Shown here: positions 12,661 to 26,501 of the stretch, piece after piece
Position numbering within the stretch: position 1 is the first letter of the stretch
Layout: each line of letters opens with the position of its first letter
NCBI GenBank assembly: GCA_011634665.1
Contig: WAEK01000013.1
Coordinates: 1,100,501-1,164,500 of the forward strand
DNA: 64,000 nucleotides
Source: Mortierella sp. BCC40632
Taxonomy: Eukaryota; Mortierellomycota; Mortierellomycetes; Mortierellales; Mortierellaceae
Direction: 5' to 3'
Made by a program: the position numbers and the translations under genes
Notes under the pieces: model-generated
What the model was told of the DNA's origin: nothing
Databases searched by the model: none
Seen by the model: the letters and a program-made list of their open reading frames with translations, nothing else

Positions 12661-15600
12661 TTAAAAGTTCTCCTTTACGTCTAAACTTTCTACTTCCAGA
12701 GTCTTGTCCATATTCCTAGTCTGGCATCCAAGAAAATAGCTTTTGACATCTGGCGATGAGGCACGTCTTCCCATGTATGGTCGAGTTTTGTTTGTTCTTG
12801 ACTCGATTCGGATATCCGACTCTGAACCAGAAGAAGTATCTTGGACCAAAAGCTCGCTCATCTCAATTGTAGGTTCATACATGGGCACGATCTCTTTCTT
12901 TAGACTCACAGCCGTACTATTGCTCACTGGCGGCGATCTTGCTACTTCTTGAGCCATAGTAGGCTCCAGTTCAAGAGGTCCAAGAGGTTGTCGCGGCAAG
13001 AATGACCTGTGTGTAAGATAATCATGATTGTGTATCGCAGTGGGCGCGATTCCATCAATGGTACCTCTATTTACAGCGTAGAGCTCAGAAGGAGATAACA
13101 ACACGGAGTTCGGACCCATAGACTGGAATGAACTTCTGGAATCCAGACTACCATTTGTCAGTGGCGGTGAAATCGGCTCGTTGGTAGTTGTGGCACTCGA
13201 GGGCGAAGGAGTAAATGGTACAGGGGATTCCGAGAGTCTCCAGCCACCAGGACCTCCCAAAATAAGGCCATTACTGCCATAACCACAGCCGTAGCCATTG
13301 TGATCTGTGTTATGAGCAGCTGCGGTTGAGAGCAAGTCATTGGAATGGCTTCTGGTGCCAGGAGGTGTAGTTATCGCTGAAGAATGTACTGTTGTCGTCA
13401 ACTCCTTTGTTACGTTCGGCATACTCCGTCTTGCCAGTGGAAGCGTATTTCCTACTGGTGTAACAGGAGAAATAGTCGCAGACAAGGAAGGAGCAGAGGT
13501 AGGCATGGACAGCATCACGTTTGTACTACTGCTGCTACGGCTCAAGCAGTTCTGTAGGCTCAGACCACTACTCGATCGCAAACCAGAGGGCCCAAGTCCT
13601 GAGGGAGAGAACGGCAGTGGCCCAGCGTAAGATGACCGTCTCGGCGATGCCACGCCCAGGGGAGCTGGATAGTGAGACGGATTCGAGTAATGGTGACTGT
13701 GAGACAGTGCAGTAGTAGTATTGATGAACATTGGGCTTTTAGCCTTATTGTATCCCTCTTTGAATTTGAATGGGAATGTTTTCACAGATGAGGGAGCTGG
13801 TGCTGGGAGAGCATCCTGAGCATTCGGCTTAGGGAGGACTTGTGTTGAGTGGGATGACTGTGGTGGTATATGCTGGTGACGAGGATTGCAACAATGCTGA
13901 CCTGATAGCGATGCGGGATGAGGTACGTTATCGAACTGCGTGCGCTCTAGTCCCAAGGCGTTCCACGACTCCAGTGGAGACGACCCAGATAACCTGGAGC
14001 TATCTTGGAAATGATGCATCATGCTTAATGTAGACATATCATTTGAGCTTGCTCTCCTTCGCACCAAGGTTGTGAAAAAGTGTTGGGCGCGACCTTTCAT
14101 AGTCGGGTGGCTCAGTGTCGCTGGGGGAGTGGAGGATGAAGATGCGGATGTTCCAAGTTTCACCCCTGCTGGAAAGGTCATCGGGACTTGCATACCACCA
14201 TGACCCTGGAGGATTGGCTCAGGAGTGGCCGTAGCCGACGGCGCCACCTTGGCTGTAGCTGCTTCCTGGTTTGGTCCTTGGCCATCTCTGGCACCTTCGA
14301 CTCTTTGTGTTGGCAAGGAGCTTGCAGAAGAGGAGCTGGATTCTGGGAGAGCCGATGAAGACTCGTTCATTGAAGATTGAGTTTCTCGAATAGCCACTGA
14401 TTGAAGATCAATATCCGATCTTGTTTGACTTTGGAATTGCGCTACAAGATAATATTCGATTGCCACAACGAGGTCAGTTCATAATTGTAGGGTTAAACGG
14501 GTGAGTAGTTTGATTGCAGGCATGTCATCAATTTTACTTACAAAGCTCCATTTTAGGTGAATCCACATTTTCGCCAGCATGTCCAAAAAACTCTGGTACT
14601 CCGTTGCACATGGATACTGGAATAGGCATTGGACTGTGATAGTGATTCGTGCTCGATGACTCGGACAGGTCGAACGGGAAACGTTTTTCAATTGGCGAAG
14701 ATGCCACAGACTGGGACCGGTGAGGATGATAGCCTTCTCCTGGGTAGTTGCTGTAGCTAGGCTCTGGCCAAGTTGATCCTGCTGTCTTGGGCCTTTCTGG
14801 TCGGATAATCGGCAGAGATGTTGTAGACATTGAGGGGAAGCGGTAGTCAGTGCCTTGCAGATGCGGGAACGTAGAGCCCGATGAGAAGGGTGCTCCTCCG
14901 CAGCTACCGGTACTACAACAACAGTTGCCACAGCAATTTTTGGAACAACAGCGGTCTTGACGAACAAAAGAACTTCCTTCCATTCTAAAGAAGGGGTCGC
15001 AGCCTGTGGCATAACCGCTATTACCAGCTGCTACCTCGAATGGCGAGGTGATCCTCTGAATGCCTGTTTGCATGCTGTGATCCATGCGTCCTGCTTCCAG
15101 TTGTTCTCTCGTTTGCTGTTGGTGCCGAAGGATGCGCTCTTCTGGTTTCTCACCGCAGATGCTCTGGTTTAAACGTCCTCTCTCCTTTTCCCTGTTTGCT
15201 AACATCCCTGCTTGAAAGCAGGCATCTAGTTTTGCCACATCTACATTTGAGTTCCTCCTCTTTGTCTTGAAGAGTGATGCCGCTGTTTCGGAGCCGAGGG
15301 TCACTAGAGAAGTTCGAGCGCCAGATCTAGTACCTGCGACAGTGCTCGCTTTTCGATTCCCAAGGAAAGAGTGAGGGGTTGATGCTTGATAAAGATTCGA
15401 CTGACTTTTCTCAGAATGTTCTGGTAGAGATCCAAAGGCATGGGTCTCTTTCCCACTGATTGACGAAAAATGACTCGACGCTTGCAAGCTGGTCTTCTGT
15501 TGTTGGCTGCCAGAGTTGTTGCCGAGGAATAGAGACGACGAAAGCCCAGGCCCTGGAGCAGACGCTCCAGCCGCACTCGCCGAGTTCAGGGCTGCGATGG

Positions 15601-18600
15601 CGGCTGCTTTCTGTTTAACCAACTTGCTATTCATCTTCTCTGTATCCTTGTCTTTCGTTAATCCTTCAGCCTTTGTTACCAGATTCTCCAACATGCCAGA
15701 GCGAGCCCTCTGATGAGGTTTGACGAGCCTTGGTGCCTTGTATGCTGCATTTTCTCCGTTTATCATTTTACACAAAAGAAATGCCCTCAGCTCAACTGAA
15801 TTCCTGAAGATGGGCGGATCAGGTAGTGGCGGGCCAAATTCAGGGACTTGTTCATCACATGCAACCGCTGCACTATATGCTCTTGTACCGTCTGGCAAAG
15901 AAATAGGATGGATAACGACAAAAATATGCAGGAACTGGGACTTGATAGTATTTGGGATAAAAGGCTGATCACCATCAACAAATACCACGCATACAATGTC
16001 ATTACCAATGTGCCTCTTGCGTTGGATCTGTTGTCGGTCGATGGGGTTATGTGGGAGCATTGTCGAGACATGGTACATGATCTGGAATCCTTCACCCCAT
16101 GTATCATAGTATGAATGCTCGCCAGTTTCTCCAACTATTTGTGGCCAATGAAAAGGCGTTAGGACTGACATATTGAAAAGTTCAGTTCAATCTAGATTTA
16201 GTTCAAATGAAGTCATCAAGTAATCCTTACATCTGGTATCCAGTCCAGCCGAAAAACGATCGAAACCTTTGAGTGCCACTTTTTGTCCAAGAGTACCGCT
16301 CTCCAAGAATTCTTGGAATCGGGGACTTGAGCTCGTCTGGTTACCAAACCACTCTTCTTCCTTCGTTTGTCCCGGGTGCACCAGCAGCACACCAAACTTG
16401 TAGTTGAATCTCAGCATAGTCTCATCAAACTTGGCAAGTTCCTTCTCAAATAGCGGGTTGGTCTGGACCTTTTTCAGCTTTGTGGCCACTTGCTGAGTTA
16501 TCGCTGGATGGATCGATTGGAGGATCGTCTTCCATTGGGGCTTGCCCGCGCGTCTGGTTAGGTTGTTAAGCGGCGTTGGCTCTGGTTCAGGGAACGTGAT
16601 CCTGATACTGTCAATGTCCTTTTGGCGGAGAATGCAGCGATACTGCCACCGCGGAGTTACATTTGTAAAGGATGCTGAGCCGTTGTAGCTATTAGATCTG
16701 TAGCTATTCGGGCCATTCGAGTCGAGCATGGGTGGGACCAAGGCATCATGGTGCAATGGCGTTATTGCTGTTGAAACCTTAGCACTACCTAAGGAGGCTG
16801 ATCTCGAGTTAGGGGCGCTATATTGTTCGGAGATGAAAGAGCTAAAAAAAGTTAGAATCTATCTCAAGGTCTCTCGCATTTTTGTTTACCGCTGTCATCA
16901 TTTTTTTTTTTTTTAGAGATACCCACCTTCCACCTCCATGGCCTGACGAAGACAAAATTACGCGCATGGCCTCAGAGCTCGAACGAGGTGCTGCAACCGA
17001 GGTGCTGCTGTCTCCTCCAAAATGCGTAAATCTCCTAGTGTGCGCCAAGTGGCCTTGTACGTGCTCGAAATTTGTTGTACTTCCAGATGGGGTTGTTCCA
17101 TGGGAGGTGGACGAAGCGCCCATGATTGATGCAGATGTAATGGAGTAAGAATTCATCCGTGGAGCCGTAGTAGTTCTGGAATCAAGCGGGACGACCATAT
17201 CTTTTATGATTGAGATAATGACATTACCCAAGCCATCGACTGGTCCCACAAAAGTGCGATGTTCTAATATGTTTTTGACAGACTAGTTAGTCATTGCCTA
17301 CCCAATACTCAACTACAAATTTTGCGATCGACACTAAGTAAATACCTTTTCCAAGGAACCAGTTGCGATAGTAATACGCCTCATGACCCATGTGTTCTTT
17401 GGAGTAGTCATTGGGCGTCAGCAGTTCGCTGCAGTTGCCTGAGCGAGCACCCGTAGCAACAATTTCCTCGATTCCACCAATCATACCGGTGGGTGGCGCA
17501 AAGGCCATTGTGATTGCACCACCTACGCCGACGCTATTGCCCATTTCCTTCTTCTTTTGAAGAACTGCCCACTCGTTTCTGCTCTGAGGCATGCTCTTCA
17601 CTCTAGACATAGGGTGACCGCCGACGCTGAAAGAGGATGTCGAGAACAAATTGAGCTTTTCAACAGAGTCATTGGGATTTGTTGCGGAACCCTCATCTGT
17701 TAGGTACTCCTTGCTATCCTTCGCATGGACTACTGCAGCCCTAGCAACTAAAGCCGACGAATTATGGCTAGTTGCTAATGGGTGCACCGAATAGTCAAAC
17801 TTTGATACAGTCGATTCGACTCTTTCGAGGTTGTTATAGCCTTCAATTCTGTAACCTGTTGTCGGCACCACAAATAGCTAAAAGTGACACAGATTCCATA
17901 AGTATTTAGATAAAGAGAAAGTAGCCCAGTTAAGAGGAGCTATATGAGTCCTTACCTTATTATAAACGTTGATAAACTGGAGGATACAAGCTTCGGCAGT
18001 CTCTGGAACTTTTCGGATCTAGCAAGATTGAACGGTTCTATCAGAATCCTCTCTATTAAGTTTGTAGAACATCATTTTGGCGCGTGGTCGCGATGGGGTA
18101 CTTACATAGTCGACAACAGTATCTTTCTGTTCCTCGAATGTCATGTCCAGTGAATTCGCTGATGAATCGACCTTGCTACATATATCCTGTTCGTCACTGG
18201 ACTGATACTCGTGCCTATAGTAGCCCCGGCTTCTTCTTCGTCGGATCCTTTCCCGAGACTCTTTCTTTACCAAGATCCCAGCAGCAGCCTTGGTATTGTG
18301 CAACAAGTCCGTTCCGAGAGCCGTAATCGGTACGCTTTTTTCTTTCCTGTGTGCTCCTTTGTTAGGAACCTCCTTGGAGGGTGCTGTCGAGAGCGGAGTA
18401 GCCGTGGTTTCATATCTGTGTTCTTGCCGCATCCGGGCCGACTCACTAAAGACACGGCCTTCATCAGTCGAAACTGCACGCTGATTCATCTGAAGCGGAT
18501 CGGGGGCTGGTTTGATTTTTGCAAATGGTAGCTCTCCTGTTCTCTTACGGCGGCGCTCTATCTCCACCTGAAATACTTCTTGTGTCAAAAAGCACATCTC

Positions 18601-21600
18601 ATCAGATTCTTTGAGGGTCCTTGAAAGCTGATCTGCTGAGATGTACTTCTGTACAATATCCAGCATCCTAGACAAAATATGATCCAGCTCATCAAAAATG
18701 GTCGCAACCATTTCCTCCAACTCGGGCGCGCCTTTATCCCCTACAGTCACCATTTCGCTGTCAATTGCAGGTTGTTGACCACAGCTTTGGCTCTTGCTCT
18801 GAGGCAGTTCTTGTGCCTAATATAAACCAAATAAACAGAATTAGCTGAAAGGTCCCCATTAAGTTTCCTATATCCTTTGGGATCGCGCTCTTCTATGATG
18901 CAAATAATTGAATAATACCATCTGTGAAGCCTTCGCCACGACTGGATTTTCCAGAGTTGACACTGTGCGGACAAGCGACTGGAGAGGCATCTCAGAGACG
19001 GCTGAGAGATGCTGAAGAAGAGTCCCACATCTGGAACGCAGCGTCTCCAATAGAGAACGTAGAGTAGTTGGTGGATCAGGTAGATTGGCAGTTTTCGAAT
19101 GGGACTGATTTCCTCGCCCATTGTTTTCTGAGTGCTATGTGTTAATACCATCACAAATTATTGTCAGTCAGAATACATGAGTGGGATCATACAGAGATAG
19201 AAATGTGTAACACCAGAGCACGGTAGACTACCCACAGTCTCTTCAGAGCTGAAGCGCCTTTTCGGGGTATCGTCTGGCAACAGGGCTATAAACTGGTCGG
19301 CGGTCAAAAGGTCGGCATCTTGAAGTGACATACTTCGCTGCCGCCTAAAGTTGATCGTGCTGGTGTTGTCGACCACAGCACTTCGTGGCTCTAAATGAAG
19401 AATATTAGTACTTCGGCGGATAGTGTCTGAAGTTGTAGATTTTGAGTTAGCACCGGTTCCTCCGTCCAAGGCTTTGGTATTATGGTGGTGGCTGGACTGC
19501 CTTCCTGAACCACTCTGACCGAAAACACTTGAGACAGAGGGGAGTCCCAATGAGCTTCCATGAGAAAGCGAAGAGAGAGACAGCTTAGACTTAGCCGTTG
19601 CAATTACTGAGGAAGAGGAAGTATGCTGAAACGATGTAGGCATGATGGAATGCGCCGATGAGGACGAGGTTGGGGTGGCTGGTACAGAGGAGTTTGCGGT
19701 ATTGTTCGATTGCTTCCGGTCTCGGTGATCTTTAGGTACAGTTGCGGGAGACCTTGGACGGAGAGAGGCAAGAGAAACCGAAGAACCCACGATGGAAGTA
19801 GCAGATGCCAGCATAGTGGTTGAATCTGTAGGTGCTGATGTTTTCTCCGAAGCTCCGATACTGAGCGATGAGTGCGAGTACATATTATTGACATATGAGA
19901 ACACATCATGCGATGGTTTTGATGAGTGCGGTTGACTATTACCAGTGCTTTTTGTCGAATTGAAAAAAGACGGATTTGACCTTTTCTTTTTAAGAGGGTG
20001 AAGGATGGCTGACGGTACTGCTTTCTTTAGATACGATCTCTCCGTTGGCACTGGGGAGGGTAAGGGAGTTTCTTGACCGGTTGACCGCTGGGTCGAATGC
20101 GAAAAGTTTGGTCTAGATGGCAGAACCGCGGCTGTTTCGGATTCAACAGACTCGACCTCTACAGGTATACTCGTCTCAGGTGATTGATGGCTGTGGGGCA
20201 AAGCTTCTTCGTCGCCCAACATCAGTGCTGACCCTGTCTCATTCAGGCCAAACAGGTTGTTCAGGTCGTTTCCAAATAGATAATTTCCAACAGTTCCATC
20301 AACCCCACGCGGTCGCCCTCCCGAGTTAGTATGGCGGCTGACTGATACATCTGGACAATTCTTTCTTTTTGAGTCGAGCTTGAGTGACTGTGCGTTTGTT
20401 GAGGAAGGGGACAATGTAGTAGCCTCGGAACTTGTTCCGAGGAAAACTTTCTCGATTTCAAGGATGTTTTTAGGGAGTGCTGGATGGGGTGGAGTCTCTA
20501 CGTCTAGAACAAACACTCCATCGGTTGAAATATGGCTTGCACTGACTGTCCGTCTCGAGCTCTTTTTGAACAAAAAGGGTCGGATTCCTGATTGTCCTGA
20601 TCTATCGCTCTCCGGTCCACTATTCTTTGACATGGGCGATCGATGCTGAAATTGAGCGGTTATCAGTTCCTCGCTGGCCCGCCTCAACTCATTTTCGGGT
20701 CTGTAAGCGGGAGGTGTGGAGGGGGCTGTGGATAGTCCCCGGCGATGAGTCCTAGACATAGGCTCATTCTGGAATATTGGGTGTGATTGCCTCATTCTTG
20801 AATCTTCACTGTTCTCGGATCTCGCAAACTCACGTTCAAGATGCCTTCGGGTAGCTTCATTCATGCTCCGACTCCTTTCCTCGATCTCAAGCGAGATGCC
20901 TGACCCAAACCTGGAGATTGCTTTCAGATCCTGTGCCATCCCTGCGTCTTTGTCTTGAGCGGCACCTGCAATGGACGGTAACTGCGGTACTGGGGTGGTA
21001 GCTGAGGACAAGCCGTCTTTTGTTTGATCCAGGTGAATATGTGAAGACGATTTGGACCTATCCTGCTGTGACATTGTGCGATTTCCCCAAGATTTTGACC
21101 GATGGATATTGGTCATCGAAATGGATGGGAGTTTGAAACGGCTCAAGCGACTGAGTCTAGAAGACGACCTTGCGGATCTTGGGCCACGCGTTTGCTCCTG
21201 ATCATCTAGGGTAGCTGCAGACCCTGACATATTGAGGAGATTTAAAGATCCATCCATGTGTGTGCTCCGTTTCGCCTTTAGGCTAAATATATTCCGCTTA
21301 GACCCATCAATGAACTCATTGTCGGGCGTCTGGATATGTGATTGAGTCATCAAATCTGCATCGTCAGGAATGTCGTATGGATGTAGTCCTTTGGTCAGCT
21401 CCATGATATCAAGAGTGCTAGCGCTTAAAATTTCCGAGTGCCGGTGTCGAAAGTGACGTGCTCTCTCCTGCTGCTGTGCTACTGAGTGAGCATCCAGCAC
21501 GCTGCTGCTACTGTTTCCTCGTCCATGTCCCCGTTTGCCAACTGCTATGTAGCTTCCCATAGGCCCGTTTTCTTCTTCTTCCTCCGTCTTTTGCCCGCTT

Positions 21601-22895
21601 TCCCCGCTCATATCGCTATCGACGGCAGACACATTGGCAGATGCAGAAGGGGCAGAGATGGAGGTCACTCGTCCGTGTGGCTCGAACTGTAATTCCGCGC
21701 CACAGACAGTATCCAGAGAAGGAATAAAAGCTGGATATCTCGGCATCTGCGCATCGCTGGTGCTCAGAACTCTGGACCTGATTTTAAAGTGATGCATTAT
21801 TCCAGCACCGCGTTTGCCTCGATCTTTGTCTTTGTCATGGCTCTTATCCATATCATGGTTGCTGGTATTTGCTGCTTCTGTGCTGAGCGCTTCATCGGCA
21901 CCTTGATGCTGACCGTTGTCAATAGTCGATAGACTACAATTATCTCCAGAAGTCTGTCTAACTCGTTGATGTTGGTCTTTGCGCTTTGATGATGAAGTTA
22001 CAGAAGATAATCCAATGGCCTTTGAAAACCGATGTCCAAGATTAGGGTGGTGACGGTCCTTTTGCTTTGGTCGCCTTGTTCGATCATTCTCCTTCAACAA
22101 TTGTTGAACAAATAGCGATTCCTGTTGCTCCGTCGGCGTTTTCCGTAATGAACTAGAACTTGACGAAAGACTGGAAAGACCAACGTTCGGTGAGTGATCT
22201 TGCTCCGCCATATATGTGCTTGCAGAGTTGAGTGGTGAGGTCGAAGTAGAGACAGGTGTTGATGGTGTCGGGGAGGGTGAAATGCTAATCCGCTGGATAG
22301 AGTCAGCTTTGCTCTGTTTGCTGAGCTTGAGTCTGTTGCTCTTGGGACTAAGGGACCCCAGGAATCCAAATGTTCTAGAACTGCTGGTATTACTGTTTCT
22401 AGTAGTAGTGGGTTCAGTGGCAGAGTAATATACAGCGATTCCACTTTGGGGAGCGTTCTCGCAGGGTGTGTGTCCTGGTTCTATCATGGCACATGGGCTT
22501 CTTCGGCCACAGCGAGAAGAGCTGTCATTAAAGGTGCTGTTGGGAGAAGGCGAAGCAGAGGCAGTACGAGGAGACATGATGGCTGGTGTGTGTATTGAAG
22601 GCAAATGGATTGATGGTGATTGCTCCAGACTGAGTGTAGGCCGCGGTCGCCGCGTGGGTGGTATTGGATTACAGTCATCGGCTTCTGGTAGAGCTGGGAG
22701 TGGCGGCTCCTCATTGAACACGGTTTCTACTGGTGCGACCTCAGGGGTATGTGTATTCCAGAAGTGTGTGGTCGTCGCCTTTGCCTGGGCAGATATTGAT
22801 GCGGAGTTTGGCGATAGTGTGTTTGAATTGGAGTGAGTCTCCTGTGTAGGTTGAAGCGACAACAGGGGTGTCGTTTTGGTCGGAGGGGCGGACAT
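12661..22895 (-). CDS. Very large Rap GTPase-activating (RapGAP-domain) protein
   Basis: Nine exons join in phase to about 3,173 residues: 22895-19236, 19134-18919, 18816-18106, 18036-17956, 17877-17346, 17263-16927, 16841-16231, 16134-14542 and 14441-12661. ATG at 22895 (MSAPPTKTT) is used because the longer frame starts at TTG. The GAP domain spans about residues 1980-2165. It has FNYKFGVLLVHPGQTKEEEW, the LKGFDRFSAGLDTR segment and HIGNDIVCVVF, where Asn is the catalytic 'Asn thumb' of Rap/Rheb-type GAPs, followed by FLHIFVVIHP. The upstream region with HEAYYYRNWFLGK resembles the dimerisation part that precedes the catalytic domain in RapGAP1/SIPA1. The other roughly 2,900 residues are Ser/Thr/Pro-rich and look disordered. 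The family turns off Rap-type small GTPases in polarity and adhesion signalling. The target here is unknown. Confidence 0.9.
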
Positions 22896-23028
22896 GCTAG
22901 CGTAGACAATGCGTTGCCGCCCTATTTCTTGCAACCGGTTAATGGGTAGATGGGAAAGCTATACGCAAGCACTGGGTCAAGACCGATAAGCCGTCGGAGG
23001 CAGTCAGGAGAGGTCGGTACAAGGACAG

Positions 23029-23030
<2 letters not shown>

Positions 23031-23102
<72 letters not shown>

Positions 23103-23103
23103 A

Positions 23104-23150
<47 letters not shown>
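23031..23150. repeat. (GA)n microsatellite
   Basis: About 120 bp of nearly perfect GA dinucleotides is interrupted once by AAAGAAGGAAA near 23098. It lies 135 bp upstream of the RapGAP-type start codon and so reads as a CT-rich 5' leader or promoter tract on that gene's strand. Confidence 0.97.
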
Positions 23151-23153
<3 letters not shown>

Positions 23154-23800
23154 GCCGTCGTCGGCCACGAGAAGCTTTACAGGAGACAATAGAGGAGATA
23201 GCAGAGGAGGCGCCTCGGAAGTGGCTTCATTAACTGGCGGGAAAGAGAACGAGAACGAGAGAGAAAGAGCGAGAGAGAGAGCACAAGAGGCCTTTGGCTG
23301 GACTGGAAGTGACGGAAACAGGCTGCCTATGTGGAGACGGAGTCAAAAGAGGCGAGAGAGCACTTGTGTAAGGGAAAACTGTGTGCATGTGTGCATGGTG
23401 CGTGCTCAAGCAGGAGCGACACACGGACCAGTTTTTTGGGCGTACTCGAGTTAGGAACGCTGTTCTTGACTCATCCACGGAGATAGATGCATATACACAT
23501 TCAACGGGTCAAGAATAGCATTGACCGTGGCGTTGCTCGGATGTCGATTGCCCTTCGGGCGCACAGAAGAATGGATTGCGGTGGATCCAAATGGGGGAGA
23601 CAATAATGAAAATGATCATTGCCAGAAGAAAGAAAGAAAGCGGAGCATGTAGATGGGTCACATCTTCCCATTTCTACGATTGACCCATTCTGTCCAAACT
23701 CATCGTGTTTGCTCCTACTTTTCTGCACACCTGAAATGCAGCAATGCATCCCCGCTCATTCTCACTCTGTCCCCCCTCTTTTGGGCCTCCTCTCTCTACC

Positions 23801-23837
23801 TCTTTCTACCTCTCTCTCTCACTTTCTCTCTTTCTCA

Positions 23838-23870
<33 letters not shown>
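23801..23870. repeat. (TC)n microsatellite
   Basis: TC-rich tract with a perfect (TC) run of about 28 bases at 23841-23869. It is the same motif as the 23.03-kb GA repeat but on the opposite strand, so the two form a loose inverted pair about 700 bp apart. Confidence 0.92.
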
Positions 23871-23873
<3 letters not shown>

Positions 23874-26501
23874 CTTTGCAGTCGCTTTGACCCCCTTTGA
23901 CTGAATGCTTTGCCCCTTGGCTGCTGCGAGACCACTTCATTTGCCTGGGAGATGGAAGGGGTTCAGCAGAAAATAAATGGAAAGAGAGAGACACCTCTTG
24001 CCCAAGACCGACTCTATCAGTTGATCTCTTGGTTGCTCAACTGTCTGCTGGCGCTGAGAGATGGTTCGGTACTGATAAATGGACAGGCAGAGACACACAA
24101 GAGAGATAGAGAGATAGAGAAGCCTCCTTTTGCCCCGCTCCCATCCATCCAAGATCGTTGTTGATGAACAGGATCCCAGAGAGGGGATGCATGACAAAAG
24201 TCTCTTGGCTACAGATGCACGGTAAGCACAAGCGCAAGGGAAAAGGCCGAAAAATGAAGAACTTCGAGTAGCTGGGTGGGCAAGCAGCTTGTTTTTCTCT
24301 CTTCTCTGCTCAGGGGGAGTAATAGGAGAGTATGGTAGGAAGGGGGCAGGCAGGCAAAGAGAGAGGGGTAGCGCTTGACATTTGCTGGCTCATGCAGCGG
24401 GCGTTGGAAGCCGGAGAGTATGGGGGATAAAAGAATGAGGGGGAGAGAAAAAAAGAAAAGGCAATGGAGGGGTGCGAAACAAACAAGTGTGAAAAAAGAC
24501 AACGCTTTCAAAGCGTACCTTCCAAGAACAACAGTAAACGGGTGGGATCTTTGTCGTTGACTACACAAATGGATGGTTCTGGTGGGGAGAGACAACAAGG
24601 CATAGAGAGGCATTGGTCAGGCAGAGAAAAGGTCGACTCTTTGCTTCGTCAAAATCGTGTGTTGAGCAGGGTAAAGAGCGCTCCTGTCGTTTTCCCAGCT
24701 CGTGGGCCTGGGCTACCCAGATCTGGAAAGTATGAGATGCGAGAAGGATATGGGAGATGGACTGGAGATGCTGAGCAGCGAAGAGTGGGTATACGATCGG
24801 AGATGGCTTAAGATTCCCGGAAAGTGCTGGGCAACAGAAGGGGGATAGGGAATAATAGCATAAGATCAACCAGACTGGGTCACCGGGCAACTACGGCAGT
24901 GATCCGTAAGGGAAGCAAAAACAACGGACTGAGCCAAAGCAGCTTTGGAGCCAAAACGTAGGAACAGGAAAGGACCAGAGGAGCATGTATGGTTGAAAAT
25001 GTGGAGAAGAGAATGCATTGACGTGTAAAAAGAAACGACCTCGAAGACTTTGGAAATCAAGGCGTGTCACTCGATAGCATCAGTGACAATTCCAATCAGG
25101 AGCTCTTCAGGATGATGGTCTGCCGTGTCTGCAAGTGGGCTCAAGTTCAAAGGGGATTGCTGCCTAGTTACGAAGGGTGCAGCTATTCAGGCAATCCAGG
25201 CTAAAAATGAGAAAAAAGGAGGAGCCGCGTCTTCTGTGGTGGAGAGCCAAGGTGCAGAGATGGTTGGATCTAGTTTTGACAGGTTTAAGGCGTGGATGAT
25301 GTGTCCCTAACGCTGAGAACCGAGATCGAGATGGAGCAACATCGAGTCTCCTTCAGGATCTGGTCTTGCAAAGGGCTGATGGAAATAGCTCGATAGGGGA
25401 TGTTGGAGCAAGTACTGAGGACAGAAAGGTCCGAGTAAAGGTATGAAGGAAATATACAATATTCTCATCCAAGCTGCGACACTTAAAGGGAGAGAGGGTG
25501 GATGTGAGTGGATGAAAATTCGAAAAGATCACTTACATAGTCTTGCAACGGACAACTAAATTAGATCAGCGATTATGATGTCGAACAGGGCCGTATTATT
25601 CGAGGTTGAAGGTGGAAGGGTGATAGGTTAGAGATAATGGATGGAGCGAAAACTCTACCCACTCCTGGACACACGCTCAAAAAATTACAATATCGAAAGG
25701 AGGAAATCAATAAACGAGAGGTGGGCGAAAGAAAAGGATATGGGTTATTAGATCTCAGAGGGGCATTCGTCGCGCTTGGAAGGTAAGGCCACTGAGAATC
25801 GAAGAGGTGATTACTCAGGATCAGCTACCGAGACTGATAGCCAATGTGGTGGAAATGGAAGAAAGACATGGGTAAAGGAGATCCACCTGCGTGGTTAATG
25901 CTACAAACAAAAGAAGAGAGAAAGGAGAGAAAGGAGAAAAGGAGGGAGAAGCAACAGCAGGGACGGGATAGGCATGACGAATGCGAGGTGGAAGAGGAAG
26001 TCGTTATGCTGGCAGTTCAACGCTGGGAGCAGAAAACAGGCTGCAGTTGGTAAGACAGTAGCATGTGTCTATTGCATTTGTTTGTGCCTGAGAAAAAGTT
26101 CGTAGACTCAAGTTCCTCAATCATAAAGACAAATGGCAGTGCTTGGTACTTGAGTTAGATTTATCGATGTTGACTGGTAAGAATAAAGTGATAGTAGTGG
26201 GTTAAAGCCTTTACCACAAGTAAGGATTATTTTCCACCATTATGCATTTAGGACACTGCATTCGCTGATGTATGCAGACAAGCTATGCAGACGAGCTATG
26301 CAGGAGTGGAACTTAACGGGAATAAAAAAGATAAACAGTGACGGAAAAAGGGTGCCAAAAAATGCTGTATCTCGTTTATTCGACGCAGGTGCCTTGAATC
26401 TAAGAAGCCAAGGCTCTGCGCTACTACTCCAGGAATAGTTACCACGGGTCACCAAAGCACAACAATGTCCTTCTGTTGAATAGTGAACAATCCCGGTGGT
26501 A

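Larger units (their letters stand above)
22896..26501. other. Long gene-poor region upstream of the RapGAP-type gene
   Basis: I see no convincing gene in these 3.6 kb. The open frames are short, lack motifs, and many are made of GA/CT repeats. The left part probably holds the promoter and 5' untranslated region of the RapGAP-type gene. The right end is the 3' flank of the M20 peptidase gene. The plus strand is strongly purine-rich around 23030-23290 and 24300-25000. Confidence 0.5.

Noticed and set aside
22896..22934. Thirteen extra N-terminal codons on the RapGAP-type protein
   Set aside because: They begin with TTG; the first ATG in frame is at 22895, so that start was used.
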